64,000 nt of DNA. Origin: Pseudomonadota bacterium (GTDB lineage: Bacteria > Pseudomonadota > Alphaproteobacteria > Caulobacterales > Aquidulcibacteraceae). This document shows positions 18,671 through 28,175 of the stretch, piece by piece. Where the stretch lies: contig JAIUOD010000003.1 in assembly GCA_020161405.1 (NCBI GenBank), positions 153,392 to 217,391 on the forward strand, written 5' to 3'. The first letter of the stretch is position 1; the number at the start of each line of letters is the position of its first letter. The notes beneath the pieces were generated by a model. It made no database searches, was not told the origin of the DNA, and saw only the letters and a list, made by a program, of their open reading frames with translations. A program made the translations under genes and the position numbers.

Positions 18671-19717
18671 TTATGCAGCTTTTGAAATTGCTGCTACAGC
18701 CATTGTTGTGCGATTGCGACCTTCATTTTTCGACGTATATAATGCCTGATCGGCGCGGTCGATTAAGTCGGCAACTGCTTCATTGGTTTCTAGTTGTGCC
18801 ACGCCATTTGAAATTGTAATTTGGCCCAAATCTTCTTTTGAGTTACGGCGTATAAGCTTTTTCTTTTCAACTTGCTTACGAATTCGTTCTGCAATCTCAT
18901 GTGCCTTTTCCGAAGCAATATTAGGTGCAACGATTGCAAATTCTTCACCACCAAGGCGCGCAACAAGGCCGCCGATTGGGGTTTCGCGTGAAAGAACGCC
19001 CGCGACATAGCATATAACTTGATCGCCTGTTTGATGTCCCCAACGATCATTTATTTTTTTGAAATAATCAATATCGGCCATGATTATTGATAAAGGCTGT
19101 GAGTTTTTATCACATCTATAGGCATTGTCTTTGATGAAGTTGTTAAATGTCTTACGGTTCGCAACGCCAGTTAAAGCATCTTTTGACGCTTCCATACGTG
19201 CTTCTTCAAGTTCAAGTTTTAATGCCGCAATCTCATCACGTGATTGTGCAATGCGTTTTTCTAATGTTGATGAAGACACTACCATTTGATCGGTTGCATC
19301 AGATAAATCACCAACAACATTTTTTACATTTTCGATTTCAGGGTTTCTTACTAATTCTTCTTTGGCGCTTGTTAATTTTACTTTGAAAGATTTAGCATCA
19401 TCGCGAACATTTTCGATATCTTTTAAAACACCGTGCATTTTTGATTCAAAACTTCCGCCCGCATTTATTAGGCGATCAGAAATAATCCCGCTTTCAATAT
19501 GGATTTCAAAAAGGCTATCGCAAAGATAATCATCAATTTCTTTGCCTTGCATAAGTGCGGCATCAATATCTTCACACAATACAGGGTAATCTTTGGCATG
19601 ATATGCAAGCCAAACAGCAAAAGCATTTGCAGAAGGCTTTAAACAATGCCTTTCCATAGATGAAAATGCAAGTCTGGCGAATTCCCAAGATTTGTTTGTA
19701 TCAGTAGCTTTAGTCAC
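18671..19717 (-). CDS. Diguanylate cyclase (GGEEF domain)
   Basis: A 348-aa cytosolic protein. The C-terminal GGDEF domain (about 175-340) has DALTGVANRKTF, MADIDYFKKINDRWGH and the active-site loop LGGEEF (256-260), expected to make c-di-GMP from two GTP. The inhibitory I-site (RxxD) is replaced by PIGG at 247-250, so product inhibition by that site is probably lost. Residues 1-110 form an uncharacterised helical N-terminal domain, followed by a coiled-coil-like linker (about 110-175). No membrane segments. The start is GTG with GGGAAG upstream. Sensor input is unknown. Confidence 0.9.
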   Translation of the reverse strand: MTKATDTNKSWEFARLAFSSMERHCLKPSANAFAVWLAYHAKDYPVLCEDIDAALMQGKEIDDYLCDSLFEIHIESGIISDRLINAGGSFESKMHGVLKDIENVRDDAKSFKVKLTSAKEELVRNPEIENVKNVVGDLSDATDQMVVSSSTLEKRIAQSRDEIAALKLELEEARMEASKDALTGVANRKTFNNFIKDNAYRCDKNSQPLSIIMADIDYFKKINDRWGHQTGDQVICYVAGVLSRETPIGGLVARLGGEEFAIVAPNIASEKAHEIAERIRKQVEKKKLIRRNSKEDLGQITISNGVAQLETNEAVADLIDRADQALYTSKNEGRNRTTMAVAAISKAA

Positions 19718-19822
19718 GATGTCTTCCCGTTTTTTTCATATCATTACACAAGGAGTGTAGATAATAAGTAAATTTATGTGTAATTTGTGTATAAATTTTG
19801 AAAAATTGGAAAAAATATCATC

Positions 19823-21226
19823 ATGCAACAATGCTTTACTGTGCAAAAAAGCGAATTTACAACCAAAGGTAACCTCTCGGTAGTAAGGCGAAAAGAGATT
19901 TTAAGAACACTGGTTGAATTATTGGTTGATAATAGTTCCGCAATTTGTGATGCATTAAACGATGATTTTTCTAATCGCGCGCCGCAAGTAAGTTTGCTTA
20001 CTGATATTGGCGCTGCTGTATCAACTTTAAAGCATGCGCTTTCCAATATTGATAAATGGGTGAAGCCTGAAAATCATTTCACAAGCCCTGCGATTTTGGG
20101 TCTATTTGGTGCACGTGCGCAAATTCAATTTCAAGCCAAAGGAGTGGTTGGTATAATTGTACCATGGAATTTTCCGATTAATTTGAGTTTTGGCCCACTT
20201 GCAAGCGCTATTGCTGCTGGTAATCGTGCAATGGTTAAATTATCAGAATTTACACCACAAACTTCAAAACTGATTGAAGAATTAATTGGCGAAAAAATTG
20301 ATAAAAGTGAAATTGCAATAATAAATGGTGGCATTGATGTTGCTCAAGAATTTTCAGCTTTGCCATTTGACCATTTATTATTCACTGGTGCAACCGAAGT
20401 TGGCAAAATTATAATGGGGCAGGCGGCAAAAAACCTTGTTCCCGTTACATTGGAATTAGGTGGGAAAAGCCCTGTTATTGTTACACGTAATTTTGACAAA
20501 AGCCTTGCGGCGGCGCGCATCATGGGCGGCAAATTAATGAATGCAGGGCAGGTGTGCCTTGCACCTGATTATTTATTAGTTGAAGAAAATTATCTTGATG
20601 AATTTGTCGATGAATTAATGAAACAGGTTAAAATTCAATATCCGAAAATTTATTCCAACCCTGAATATACGGCAATAATTAATGATCGCCATTATGGACG
20701 ATTAATGTCTTATATTGATGAGGCAAAGGCAAGCGGTGTGAAAGTTATTAAAATTGATGGTGATGAGACGCCAATTAATTCACGCAAAATTGCGCCATAT
20801 CTGGTTATTAATCCTGATGATAATCTAAAAATCATGCAAGATGAAATCTTTGGCCCGCTCTTGCCGATTAAAACATATAAAAATATTGACGAAGCAATTG
20901 CATATGTAAATTCGCGCCCACGCCCATTGGCATTATATTATTTTGATAATGATAAAAATGCACAAGATAGGATTTTAAACCAAACAATTTCGGGCGGCGT
21001 TACAATAAATGATGTAATATTACATATTGCGATGGAAGAATTGCCATTTGGCGGTGTTGGCGCATCTGGTATTGGCGCATATCACGGCAAGCGTGGATTT
21101 TTAGAATTTTCACATCAAAAGGCGATATTTAAACAATCGCCTTTTGATAATTTCCTTTTGAAAGCAACCCGCGCCCCTTACGGAAAAGTTTTGGAAAAAT
21201 ATTTAGAATTCACTATTCGGAAATAG
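19823..21226 (+). CDS. Aldehyde dehydrogenase, coniferyl-aldehyde-dehydrogenase type
   Basis: A 467-aa NAD(P)-dependent aldehyde dehydrogenase, on the short side of the superfamily and resembling the class 3/coniferyl group. IIVPWNFPINLSFGPLASA binds cofactor, LELGGKSPVIV has the general-base Glu, and NAGQVCLAPDYLLV the catalytic Cys. The C-terminus is amphipathic (KYLEFTIRK), as in membrane-associated fatty-aldehyde forms. Substrate cannot be read from sequence. It is divergent from the diguanylate cyclase, and its last 14 nt overlap the end of the convergent rhlE gene. Confidence 0.87.
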   Translation: MQQCFTVQKSEFTTKGNLSVVRRKEILRTLVELLVDNSSAICDALNDDFSNRAPQVSLLTDIGAAVSTLKHALSNIDKWVKPENHFTSPAILGLFGARAQIQFQAKGVVGIIVPWNFPINLSFGPLASAIAAGNRAMVKLSEFTPQTSKLIEELIGEKIDKSEIAIINGGIDVAQEFSALPFDHLLFTGATEVGKIIMGQAAKNLVPVTLELGGKSPVIVTRNFDKSLAAARIMGGKLMNAGQVCLAPDYLLVEENYLDEFVDELMKQVKIQYPKIYSNPEYTAIINDRHYGRLMSYIDEAKASGVKVIKIDGDETPINSRKIAPYLVINPDDNLKIMQDEIFGPLLPIKTYKNIDEAIAYVNSRPRPLALYYFDNDKNAQDRILNQTISGGVTINDVILHIAMEELPFGGVGASGIGAYHGKRGFLEFSHQKAIFKQSPFDNFLLKATRAPYGKVLEKYLEFTIRK

Positions 21227-22814
21227 CAACTTCAACTGTTTTCTCAACTTTTTTGCGGCGTGTGCGTGGTTTCTTAACTGGCTTTTCAGCTTCTACAGTT
21301 TTCGTTTCCTCAACAATTGGTGCTTCTTTGTTAGGGAATGGGATAATGCGCATAAAGGCAGGCATATCATCGCCAAAGCCAACAAAGCTTGGTTCATTGT
21401 CGTGGTTTTTATAAACACGTCTATTTTCATTAATTTGTGGACGGCGTGTTTCATTATATGAACGTTCGCGTGGTTCGTGATTACGTACACGCTCTTTTGG
21501 TTGTTCTTGGGGTTCGGCCTCAACCTTTACGTTTCTATTATTCGGGCGTGCAGGGCGCGCAGGTTTTTCACCATTCCTTTTATCAAAACGTGGTTTTGCA
21601 AATTCGTGTGATGGTTCATCATTTTGACCAACATCACTTTCCAAAACTGGAATTGTTTTTTTGATTAAATCAACCACACCCGCCAAATGCTTATTATCAA
21701 TAGGGCATGAAATCATATAAGTTTTGCCCAAGCGGCCTGCGCGGCCTGTTCGACCAATACGGTGCACATAATCTTCGGCATGACTTGGAACATCATAATT
21801 GAAAACATGCGAAACATCAGGCACATCAAGGCCACGTGCGGCAACATCGGATGCCACCAATAATTTCAAATCACCATTTCTAAATCTATCAAGGGTGGCG
21901 GTACGAACGCTTTGTTGCAAATCACCATGAATTGGCGCGGCCTCATAGCCATGTTTGTTCAAAGATTTTGCAACAATATCAACATCGCGTTTGCGGTTGC
22001 AAAAGATGATGCCATTTTTTAATTCAGCAATTTCTTGATTGATTATATTACGCAAAATAAGGCGTTTTTGTTTGTGGTCATTGGTTTTCGCATTGACCAA
22101 AAATTGTTCAATCGTGCTTGCGGTTTGGTTTGGGCGCGCAACTTCAATACGTGTTGGATTATGAAGGAATTGATTTGCCAAATTCTCAATTTCAGGGGCC
22201 ATAGTTGCCGAAAAGAAAAGTGTTTGGCGGGTAAATGGCGTGATTTTAACAATCTTCTCAATATCGGGGATAAAACCCATATCAAGCATTCTATCAGCTT
22301 CGTCAATAACCAATAATTGAACGCCATTCATAAGAATTTTGCCACGTTCAAATTGATCAAGTAAGCGCCCAGGGGTGGCAATAAGAATATCAACACCCTT
22401 CATCAAAAGTGCATCTTGATCACCAAAACTTACGCCGCCAATCAAAAGCGCCATAGTAAGTTTATTATTTTTGCCATATTTTTCAAAATTTTCAGCAACT
22501 TGTGCCGCAAGTTCGCGGGTTGGCTCAAGAATGATTGTGCGTGGCATACGTGCTTTCGCGCGGCCTTGCGAAAGAATTTCAATCATTGGCAAAACGAAAG
22601 AAGCGGTTTTGCCAGTTCCTGTTTGGGCAATGCCCAAAACATCATTGCCTTTTAAAACTTCGGGTATTGCGCGCCATTGAATTGGCGTTGGTGTGTTATA
22701 GCCGGAATCATTTACCGCGCTTAAAATTGTTGGGCTAAGACCCAAATCTTGGAAAGTTGTACCCTCTGGAGTTTCACTTAGGGCGTCATATTTTTTTTCG
22801 GAATTTTCCGACAT
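21213..22814 (-). CDS. rhlE: DEAD-box ATP-dependent RNA helicase, RhlE-like
   Basis: A 533-aa RNA helicase. Q motif TPIQWRAIPEVLKG, motif I AQTGTGKTAS, Ia PTRELAAQ, Ib TPGRLLD, II DEAD in LVIDEADRMLDMGF, III SAT, and VI HRIGRTGRAGR are all present. The C-terminal about 140 residues are a basic, disordered Arg/Asn/Glu-rich tail ending in a Lys-rich stretch, suited to RNA binding. Likely roles are ribosome assembly or RNA decay at low temperature. RhlE versus other DEAD subfamilies is judged by overall resemblance. Confidence 0.9.
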   Translation of the reverse strand: MSENSEKKYDALSETPEGTTFQDLGLSPTILSAVNDSGYNTPTPIQWRAIPEVLKGNDVLGIAQTGTGKTASFVLPMIEILSQGRAKARMPRTIILEPTRELAAQVAENFEKYGKNNKLTMALLIGGVSFGDQDALLMKGVDILIATPGRLLDQFERGKILMNGVQLLVIDEADRMLDMGFIPDIEKIVKITPFTRQTLFFSATMAPEIENLANQFLHNPTRIEVARPNQTASTIEQFLVNAKTNDHKQKRLILRNIINQEIAELKNGIIFCNRKRDVDIVAKSLNKHGYEAAPIHGDLQQSVRTATLDRFRNGDLKLLVASDVAARGLDVPDVSHVFNYDVPSHAEDYVHRIGRTGRAGRLGKTYMISCPIDNKHLAGVVDLIKKTIPVLESDVGQNDEPSHEFAKPRFDKRNGEKPARPARPNNRNVKVEAEPQEQPKERVRNHEPRERSYNETRRPQINENRRVYKNHDNEPSFVGFGDDMPAFMRIIPFPNKEAPIVEETKTVEAEKPVKKPRTRRKKVEKTVEVAISE

Positions 22815-22824
22815 ATTATCTCAC

Positions 22825-22853
22825 ATCTAGTTGTTTTGTTTGCAGTGCGTCAA
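22825..22853 (-). promoter_or_regulatory. Candidate promoter of the rhlE-like gene
   Basis: On the minus strand TTGACG (22848-22853) is followed after exactly 17 nt by CTAGAT (22825-22830). A transcript would begin close to the ATG at 22814, giving a very short leader. Spacing is ideal but the -10 box is imperfect. Confidence 0.35.
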
Positions 22854-23029
22854 AACCTTTAAAAAGTCAAGAAAATTGGGGCACATGTGCAGGTTAGCAT
22901 ATTAAAGTGTGGTATTTATGTCAGTTTATCTATGGTTCTAATCACATTTGTATCAAGCGAGAATAAAGACCAAAAACCATGATTTTGCTCACGTAACTAC
23001 AATATTACAGTATGTCACCGCGATGAGCC

Positions 23030-23052
23030 CCAAAAAGTTGCAGACTTTTTGG
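23030..23052. repeat. Hairpin CCAAAAAGT/ACTTTTTGG
   Basis: A perfect 9-bp inverted repeat with a 5-nt loop located about 70 bp beyond the parE stop. Neither strand has a following T run, so it is not a standard terminator by itself. Confidence 0.55.
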
Positions 23053-23067
23053 ATAAGGCGAAGAGCC

Positions 23068-23089
23068 AAAATTTGCTATGGCAAATTTT
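23068..23089. repeat. Hairpin AAAATTTGC/GCAAATTTT
   Basis: A perfect 9-bp inverted repeat with loop TATG. Its core resembles the hairpins before pyrG (6819-6840) and after the first SH3 gene (48709-48725), which also contain TTTGCT and AGCAAA halves. Confidence 0.55.
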
Positions 23090-23092
23090 CAA

Positions 23093-23114
23093 TAAAAAGC
23101 TATGGTGGGCTTTT
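23093..23114 (-). terminator. Weak Rho-independent terminator of parE
   Basis: On the minus strand AAAAGC pairs with GCTTTT around an 8-nt loop and continues TATT. The stem is only 6 bp; the two hairpins further downstream may reinforce it. Confidence 0.45.
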
Positions 23115-23120
23115 GATTAA

Positions 23121-25154
23121 TTAAACATCCAATTCCTCAACATATTTCGCATTTGCCGTAATCCAGTGATATCTTAATTCGGCTTTCTTGCCCATCAATG
23201 TCTCAACTAAATCGGCAATAGTTGTTTCTTCATCCTCAGGTATATAAAGCCTTGCAAGGGTGCGGGTTTCGGGGTTCATTGTGGTTTCTTTAAGCTGCGC
23301 GGGCATCATTTCGCCCAAGCCTTTGAAACGGCCAATTTCCACTTTTGCATTGGCTTTGAATGCGGTTTTTAGCAATTCTTCTTTATGGGCATCATCGCGC
23401 GCATAAACGCTTTTTGTACCATGTGACAAACGATAAAGCGGCGGCATCGCCAAATAAAGCCGCCCATTTTCAACCAATTTTGGCATAGAACGGTAAAAGA
23501 ATGTAGCAAGCAAGGCGGCAATATGCGCCCCATCCACATCCGCATCGGTCATAATAATGATTTTTTCATAACGCAAATCATCAAGAACAAATTTACTTCC
23601 CATGCCAACGCCAAGCGCAAGCGCCAAATCATTCAATTCAACATTGCCCGCCAGTTTTTCAACACCCGCAGAGGCAATGTTCAAAATTTTCCCACGTAAT
23701 GGCAATACAGCTTGGGTTTGGCGATTGCGCGCTTGTTTCGCGCTTCCACCTGCCGAATCGCCTTCTACGATGAATAATTCGGTGCCTTCGGCATCTTGGC
23801 GCGAACAATCGGCAAGTTTACCCGGAAGGCGTAATTTGCGGGTTGCAGATGCGCGTTGAACTTCTTTTTCTTTGCGGCGTTTTAAACGTTCTTCGGCGCG
23901 TGCAATTGACCAATCAAGCAGTGCGCGCGCTTCTTTGGCTGAACCTGCAAGCCAGTGATCGAACTTATCACGAACCGCATTTTCAACAATTCTTGCCGCC
24001 TCTGTAGTTGCCAATCTATCCTTGGTTTGACCGACAAATTCAGGCTCTTTGATGAAAACTGAAATAAGGGATGCAGCAGAATCAAAAACATCATCGGCAG
24101 TTATTAAAGCGGCCTTTTTATCATTCAAAAGCTCACCATAGGCTTTAAGCCCTTTGGTAATTGCGGCGCGAAGACCCGCCTCATGGGTTCCGCCCTCAGG
24201 GGTTGGAACGGTGTTACAATAGCTTCGCATAAAACTATCATGGTCACCAAAACCACGAAGCCCCCATGCAACCGCCCATTCAACTGAGCCATGACCTTGG
24301 GTTTTATCGGTTTTGCCACAAAATGGCGCAGCGGTTACGGTTGGTGAGTTTTCAACCACAATTTTCAAATAATCTGCCAAACCATTGGGGAAACAGAATG
24401 TATCTTCAAGTGGGGTATTTGTGCCGGGTTTTATGCGTTCGGGTGCGCATTTAAAGCGAATTTCAACCCCTGCAAACAAATATGCCTTAGAGCGCGCCAT
24501 TGAATAAATGCGCCCTGCATCGAATTGCAAATGTTCGCCAAAAATTTCGGCATCGGGATGGAATTTAACCAAAGTGCCACGGCGGTTTTGGGTTGCACCC
24601 AATTCTTGTAGCTCACCAACAGGTTTGCCACGCGAAAAATCCATTGCATAAAGTTTTCTATCGCGTGCTACTTCTACGCGTAATGCATCCGATAATGCGT
24701 TTACAACCGAAACACCAACACCATGCAAACCGCCAGATGTTTGATATGCCTTGTCCGAAAACTTACCACCCGCATGAAGGACAGTTAAAACTACTTCAAG
24801 CGCGGATTTGCCATGATATTTTGGGTGCGGATCAATCGGAATACCGCGCCCATTATCAATAACCACTAATGAGCCATCGGCTTCTAATGAAACTTCGATA
24901 CGTGTTGCGTGACCTGCAACTGCTTCGTCCATTGAATTATCAAGAACTTCGGCGAAAAGATGGTGAAGTGCGCGTGAATCTGTGCCGCCAATATACATGC
25001 CGGGGCGTTTACGAACAGGTTCTAGACCTTCAAGAACTTCGATTGATGAAGCAGAATAATCAGAGCTTGTAGTATCGGGCGGCGTGTAAGTACTTGCAGC
25101 GGGTTTTACCGACTTAATTTCACTACCAAAAAGATTTTCCGCACTTTGCGTCAT
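23121..25154 (-). CDS. parE: DNA topoisomerase IV subunit B
   Basis: A 677-aa type IIA topoisomerase ATPase subunit, decatenating replicated chromosomes with ParC. IEVLEGLEPVRKRPGMYIGG, DNSMDEAVAGHA, VIDNGRGIPID and TSGGLHGVGVSVVNALS form the GHKL ATPase; ELFIVEGDSAGGSAKQ and MTDADVDGAHI form the TOPRIM metal site. LPLRGKILN, rather than the GyrB-like LPLKGKILN, and the nearby parC favour ParE. It has a 30-residue N-terminal extension before the GHKL domain. GGGTGAAAA precedes the ATG. Confidence 0.93.
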   Translation of the reverse strand: MTQSAENLFGSEIKSVKPAASTYTPPDTTSSDYSASSIEVLEGLEPVRKRPGMYIGGTDSRALHHLFAEVLDNSMDEAVAGHATRIEVSLEADGSLVVIDNGRGIPIDPHPKYHGKSALEVVLTVLHAGGKFSDKAYQTSGGLHGVGVSVVNALSDALRVEVARDRKLYAMDFSRGKPVGELQELGATQNRRGTLVKFHPDAEIFGEHLQFDAGRIYSMARSKAYLFAGVEIRFKCAPERIKPGTNTPLEDTFCFPNGLADYLKIVVENSPTVTAAPFCGKTDKTQGHGSVEWAVAWGLRGFGDHDSFMRSYCNTVPTPEGGTHEAGLRAAITKGLKAYGELLNDKKAALITADDVFDSAASLISVFIKEPEFVGQTKDRLATTEAARIVENAVRDKFDHWLAGSAKEARALLDWSIARAEERLKRRKEKEVQRASATRKLRLPGKLADCSRQDAEGTELFIVEGDSAGGSAKQARNRQTQAVLPLRGKILNIASAGVEKLAGNVELNDLALALGVGMGSKFVLDDLRYEKIIIMTDADVDGAHIAALLATFFYRSMPKLVENGRLYLAMPPLYRLSHGTKSVYARDDAHKEELLKTAFKANAKVEIGRFKGLGEMMPAQLKETTMNPETRTLARLYIPEDEETTIADLVETLMGKKAELRYHWITANAKYVEELDV

Positions 25155-25295
25155 TTTTCACCCAAGCCTTTTAACAACCTCGAACCAAAAAGCCAATTCG
25201 CCCTTTGGGTCAAGTGTTTGCATCATGTGTAATGAATTGCAAAGTTTAAAAAAGCAATTTATGTATTCATAATATTGATTTTATTGGAGAATGTT

Positions 25296-25745
25296 GTGGA
25301 AGATTTGAATTTGCAAAGCGGTGGTTATTTTTTTACAACTGACAAGAATAAAATAGATGTAATAGCCGCCCATGATTTTCTATCAAATCATGCATATTGG
25401 TGCAAAAACATTCCATTTGATGTATTTAAAAAATCATTTGATAATTCGCTTTGCTTTGCGGTTTTTGAAGATGAAAAGCAAATTGGTTTTGGGCGCGTGA
25501 TTTCAGATTATGCAACTATTGCATATTTGGGCGATGTTTATGTGCTTCCAGAGTTTCGTGGCAAGGGTGTTTCCAAACTACTTATGACCCAAATTATGAA
25601 CCATAAAGAATTGCAAGGCCTAAGGCGTTGGATATTGCTTACGGGTGATGCACATGGACTTTATAAGCAATTTGGCTGGGAAGAAATAAAAAGCCCAGAT
25701 AAGTGGATGGAAATTGCAAAGCCGAATATATATTCGCAAGATTGA
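25296..25745 (+). CDS. GNAT-family N-acetyltransferase
   Basis: An ORF of about 149 aa using GTG at 25296; GGAGA ends 5 nt before it, while the longer TTG start at 25275 has no such site. The Gcn5-type acetyl-CoA loop is visible as VLPEFRGKGVSKLLM, preceded by beta strands with IGFGRVISDYATIAYLGDVY and followed by LLTGDAHGLYKQFGW. The family transfers acetyl groups to amines or protein N-termini; the substrate is unknown. It lies between divergent parE and downstream parC. Confidence 0.85.
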   Translation: MEDLNLQSGGYFFTTDKNKIDVIAAHDFLSNHAYWCKNIPFDVFKKSFDNSLCFAVFEDEKQIGFGRVISDYATIAYLGDVYVLPEFRGKGVSKLLMTQIMNHKELQGLRRWILLTGDAHGLYKQFGWEEIKSPDKWMEIAKPNIYSQD

Positions 25746-25882
25746 TGCTAGGGTCAGGACTTATTAATTAACAAAGTATGACTTGATTTAAAGGCTAAAG
25801 CCTGTGGGTAATTGCATTAGTTCAATCGCCAAATCCCTTAAAATCGTTATTATCGCGTCTGATTCGGATAATATATAGAAAA

Positions 25883-28117
25883 ATGACAAAAACTATCGAC
25901 GACGAAAACGAAAAAATTATTGATGAACCTTTTGATCGCGCGCTTGAAAGTCGATATTTGGTTTATGCTTTATCGACTATTACAAGCCGTGCATTGCCCG
26001 ATGTGCGCGATGGTTTAAAACCTGTGCAGCGCCGCATCATTCATGCAATGGGTGAATTAGGTCTTGATTCAAGTGCGCGCTTTAAGAAATGCGCGAAAAT
26101 CGTTGGCGATGTTATGGGTAAATTCCACCCGCATGGCGATAGTGCAATTTACGACACAATGGTTCGCCTTGCGCAGGATTTTTCGGTTCGTTACCCACTT
26201 GTTGATGGTCAAGGGAATTTTGGCAATATAGATGGCGATAGTGCCGCCGCCTATCGTTATACAGAGGCGCGTTTAACCAATACTGGTTCAATGCTGCTTG
26301 AAGGCATTGATGAGGATTGCGTAAATTTCCGCGAAACCTATTCGGGGGAAGATATGGAACCTGTGGTTCTGCCTGCTTCATTTCCGAATTTATTGGCAAA
26401 TGGGGCGATGGGTATTGCCGTTGGTATGGCAACCAATATCCCGCCACATAATGCAATTGAATTAATTGATGCGTGTTTGGCGCTTATTGATGATGCCGAT
26501 TTATCGCTTGATGCCATTATGGATTATATTCCAGGGCCAGATTTTCCAACGGGCGGCATTATTGTTGAACCAAAGGAAAGCATTAAAAACGCTTATGAAA
26601 CAGGTAAGGGCGCAATTCGCACACGTGCGCGCTGGTCGGTTGAAGATATGGGGCGTGGGACATGGCAAATCATTGTCACCGAAACCCCTTATATGGTGCA
26701 AAAATCAAAATTGGTTGAGAAACTTGCCGAATTAATCGAAACCAAGCGCGCACCATTGCTTGCCGATGTTCGTGATGAATCCGCTGAGGATATGCGCATT
26801 GTTTTAGAGCCAAAATCTAAAACTGTTGAACCTGCACAATTGATGGAAAGCCTTTTCCATTTAACCGATTTGGAAAATCGTTTTTCAATGAATTTAAATG
26901 TTCTTGATAAAAATGGTATTCCGCGCATCATGGGTTTGATTGAATGTTTGAAATCATTCCTTGATTATAAAAAAGAATTGGTGGTCAAACGCGCTTCATG
27001 GCGCAAGGGAAAAATTGAAAAACGCCTTGAAATTTTGGCGGCATTATTAATTGCCTATCTAAATCTTGATGAAATTATCCGCATCATTCGTGAAGAAGAT
27101 GAACCAAAACCAGTTTTGATGGCAGCATTTAACATAAATGAAGTGCAGGCCAATGCAATTTTGGATACACGTCTTAGAAATCTGCGTAAATTAGAAGAAG
27201 AAGCAATCATAAAAGAAGATTTAGCCCTCAAAAAAGAACTTGAGGAATTAAACAAACTTCTTGAGAGCGATAAATTGCAATGGAAAAAAGTTGGCAAAGA
27301 ATTATCTGCAACGCGCGATATATTTGCCAAACAAGGCGATAGCGCAAAACGTAGAACCACATTCGACACTGCCCCTGAAAAAGGTGCTGCCCTTGCGATT
27401 GAAAGTTTGGTGGTCAAAGAACCGATTACTGTTGTGCTTTCAAAACGTGGTTGGATACGCGCACTTAAAGGTAAGATTGATGATTTATCCAGCGTTAAAT
27501 TCAAAGATGATGATGAATTGGCTTTATCACTTCAATGTATGACAACTGATAAGATTGTTTTATTCGCAACCGATGGTCGCGCCTTTACACTTATGGGCGA
27601 TAAATTGCCATCGGGCAGGGGATTGGGCGAGCCAATTCGTCTTTCAATCGAATTGCCAGAAGAGCATGATATTTTGGATATGTTCATTCCAAAAGATGGC
27701 GAAAAACGCATTATTGCATCTTCCAAAGGCTATGGATTTGTAATGGACGAAACGGAATTCCTAAGCCAAAAGCGCGGTGGGAGAAATGTTTTAACCCTTG
27801 ATGCTAAGCAAAAAGCACGAATTTGCGCCCCTGTTTTGGGTAATTTTGTGGCAATCGTTGGTGAAAATCGCAAACTTTTGATTTTCAATATTGAAGAATT
27901 GCCGACAATGTCACGCGGTAAAGGCGTTAAATTACAATCTTATAAGGATGGCGGCACTTTGGACGTATTATCATTCAAGGGTGAAGATGGCCTTGTTTGG
28001 GTTGATAGTTCGGGGCGTAACCGTGAAATGCCTGAATGGCGTGATTATGTTCTGCGCCGTGCGTCAATTGGTCGAATGGTTCCGCGTGGTTTTTCTAAAT
28101 CAGGCAAATTCAAATAG
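25883..28117 (+). CDS. parC: DNA topoisomerase IV subunit A
   Basis: A 744-aa DNA-cleaving subunit of topoisomerase [22 protein letters not shown] opens the breakage-reunion domain, [19 protein letters not shown] is the quinolone-determining region, with the Ser that gives sensitivity retained, and [13 protein letters not shown] carries the catalytic Tyr. A coiled-coil segment with many Lys/Glu (about 430-490) and a beta-pinwheel-like C-terminal domain with degenerate GyrA boxes follow. The absence of a proper GyrA box and the length point to ParC rather than GyrA. Confidence 0.94.
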   Translation: MTKTIDDENEKIIDEPFDRALESRYLVYALSTITSRALPDVRDGLKPVQRRIIHAMGELGLDSSARFKKCAKIVGDVMGKFHPHGDSAIYDTMVRLAQDFSVRYPLVDGQGNFGNIDGDSAAAYRYTEARLTNTGSMLLEGIDEDCVNFRETYSGEDMEPVVLPASFPNLLANGAMGIAVGMATNIPPHNAIELIDACLALIDDADLSLDAIMDYIPGPDFPTGGIIVEPKESIKNAYETGKGAIRTRARWSVEDMGRGTWQIIVTETPYMVQKSKLVEKLAELIETKRAPLLADVRDESAEDMRIVLEPKSKTVEPAQLMESLFHLTDLENRFSMNLNVLDKNGIPRIMGLIECLKSFLDYKKELVVKRASWRKGKIEKRLEILAALLIAYLNLDEIIRIIREEDEPKPVLMAAFNINEVQANAILDTRLRNLRKLEEEAIIKEDLALKKELEELNKLLESDKLQWKKVGKELSATRDIFAKQGDSAKRRTTFDTAPEKGAALAIESLVVKEPITVVLSKRGWIRALKGKIDDLSSVKFKDDDELALSLQCMTTDKIVLFATDGRAFTLMGDKLPSGRGLGEPIRLSIELPEEHDILDMFIPKDGEKRIIASSKGYGFVMDETEFLSQKRGGRNVLTLDAKQKARICAPVLGNFVAIVGENRKLLIFNIEELPTMSRGKGVKLQSYKDGGTLDVLSFKGEDGLVWVDSSGRNREMPEWRDYVLRRASIGRMVPRGFSKSGKFK

Positions 28118-28130
28118 ATAATTTGCAATA

Positions 28131-28160
28131 AAAAAGCCCCCAAATTGGGGGCTTTCTTTT
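28131..28160. terminator. Bidirectional terminator between parC and outer-membrane protein gene
   Basis: AAAGCCCCC (28133-28141) and GGGGGCTTT (28147-28155) form a 9-bp stem with T-rich flanks on both strands, ending parC on the plus strand and the convergent 28176-29360 gene on the minus strand. Confidence 0.9.
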
Positions 28161-28175
28161 ATATTATTGAATTTC

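Larger units (their letters stand above)
22815..23120. other. 306-bp intergenic region between rhlE-like gene and parE
   Basis: No ORF of note. It holds the presumed rhlE promoter at the left, a perfect 10-bp palindrome GCACATGTGC at 22881-22890, and three consecutive hairpins at the right (23030-23052, 23068-23089, 23095-23114) lying 3' of parE. No tRNA-like fold was recognised. Confidence 0.5.

Noticed and set aside
21213..21226. Overlap of the aldehyde dehydrogenase and rhlE ends as a regulatory antisense system
   Set aside because: A 14-nt convergent overlap is ordinary in compact genomes and shows no further structure.
23121..25154. gyrB as the identity of the topoisomerase B subunit
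   Set aside because: Length (677 aa), LPLRGKILN and the nearby parC favour ParE, although GyrB would share most motifs.
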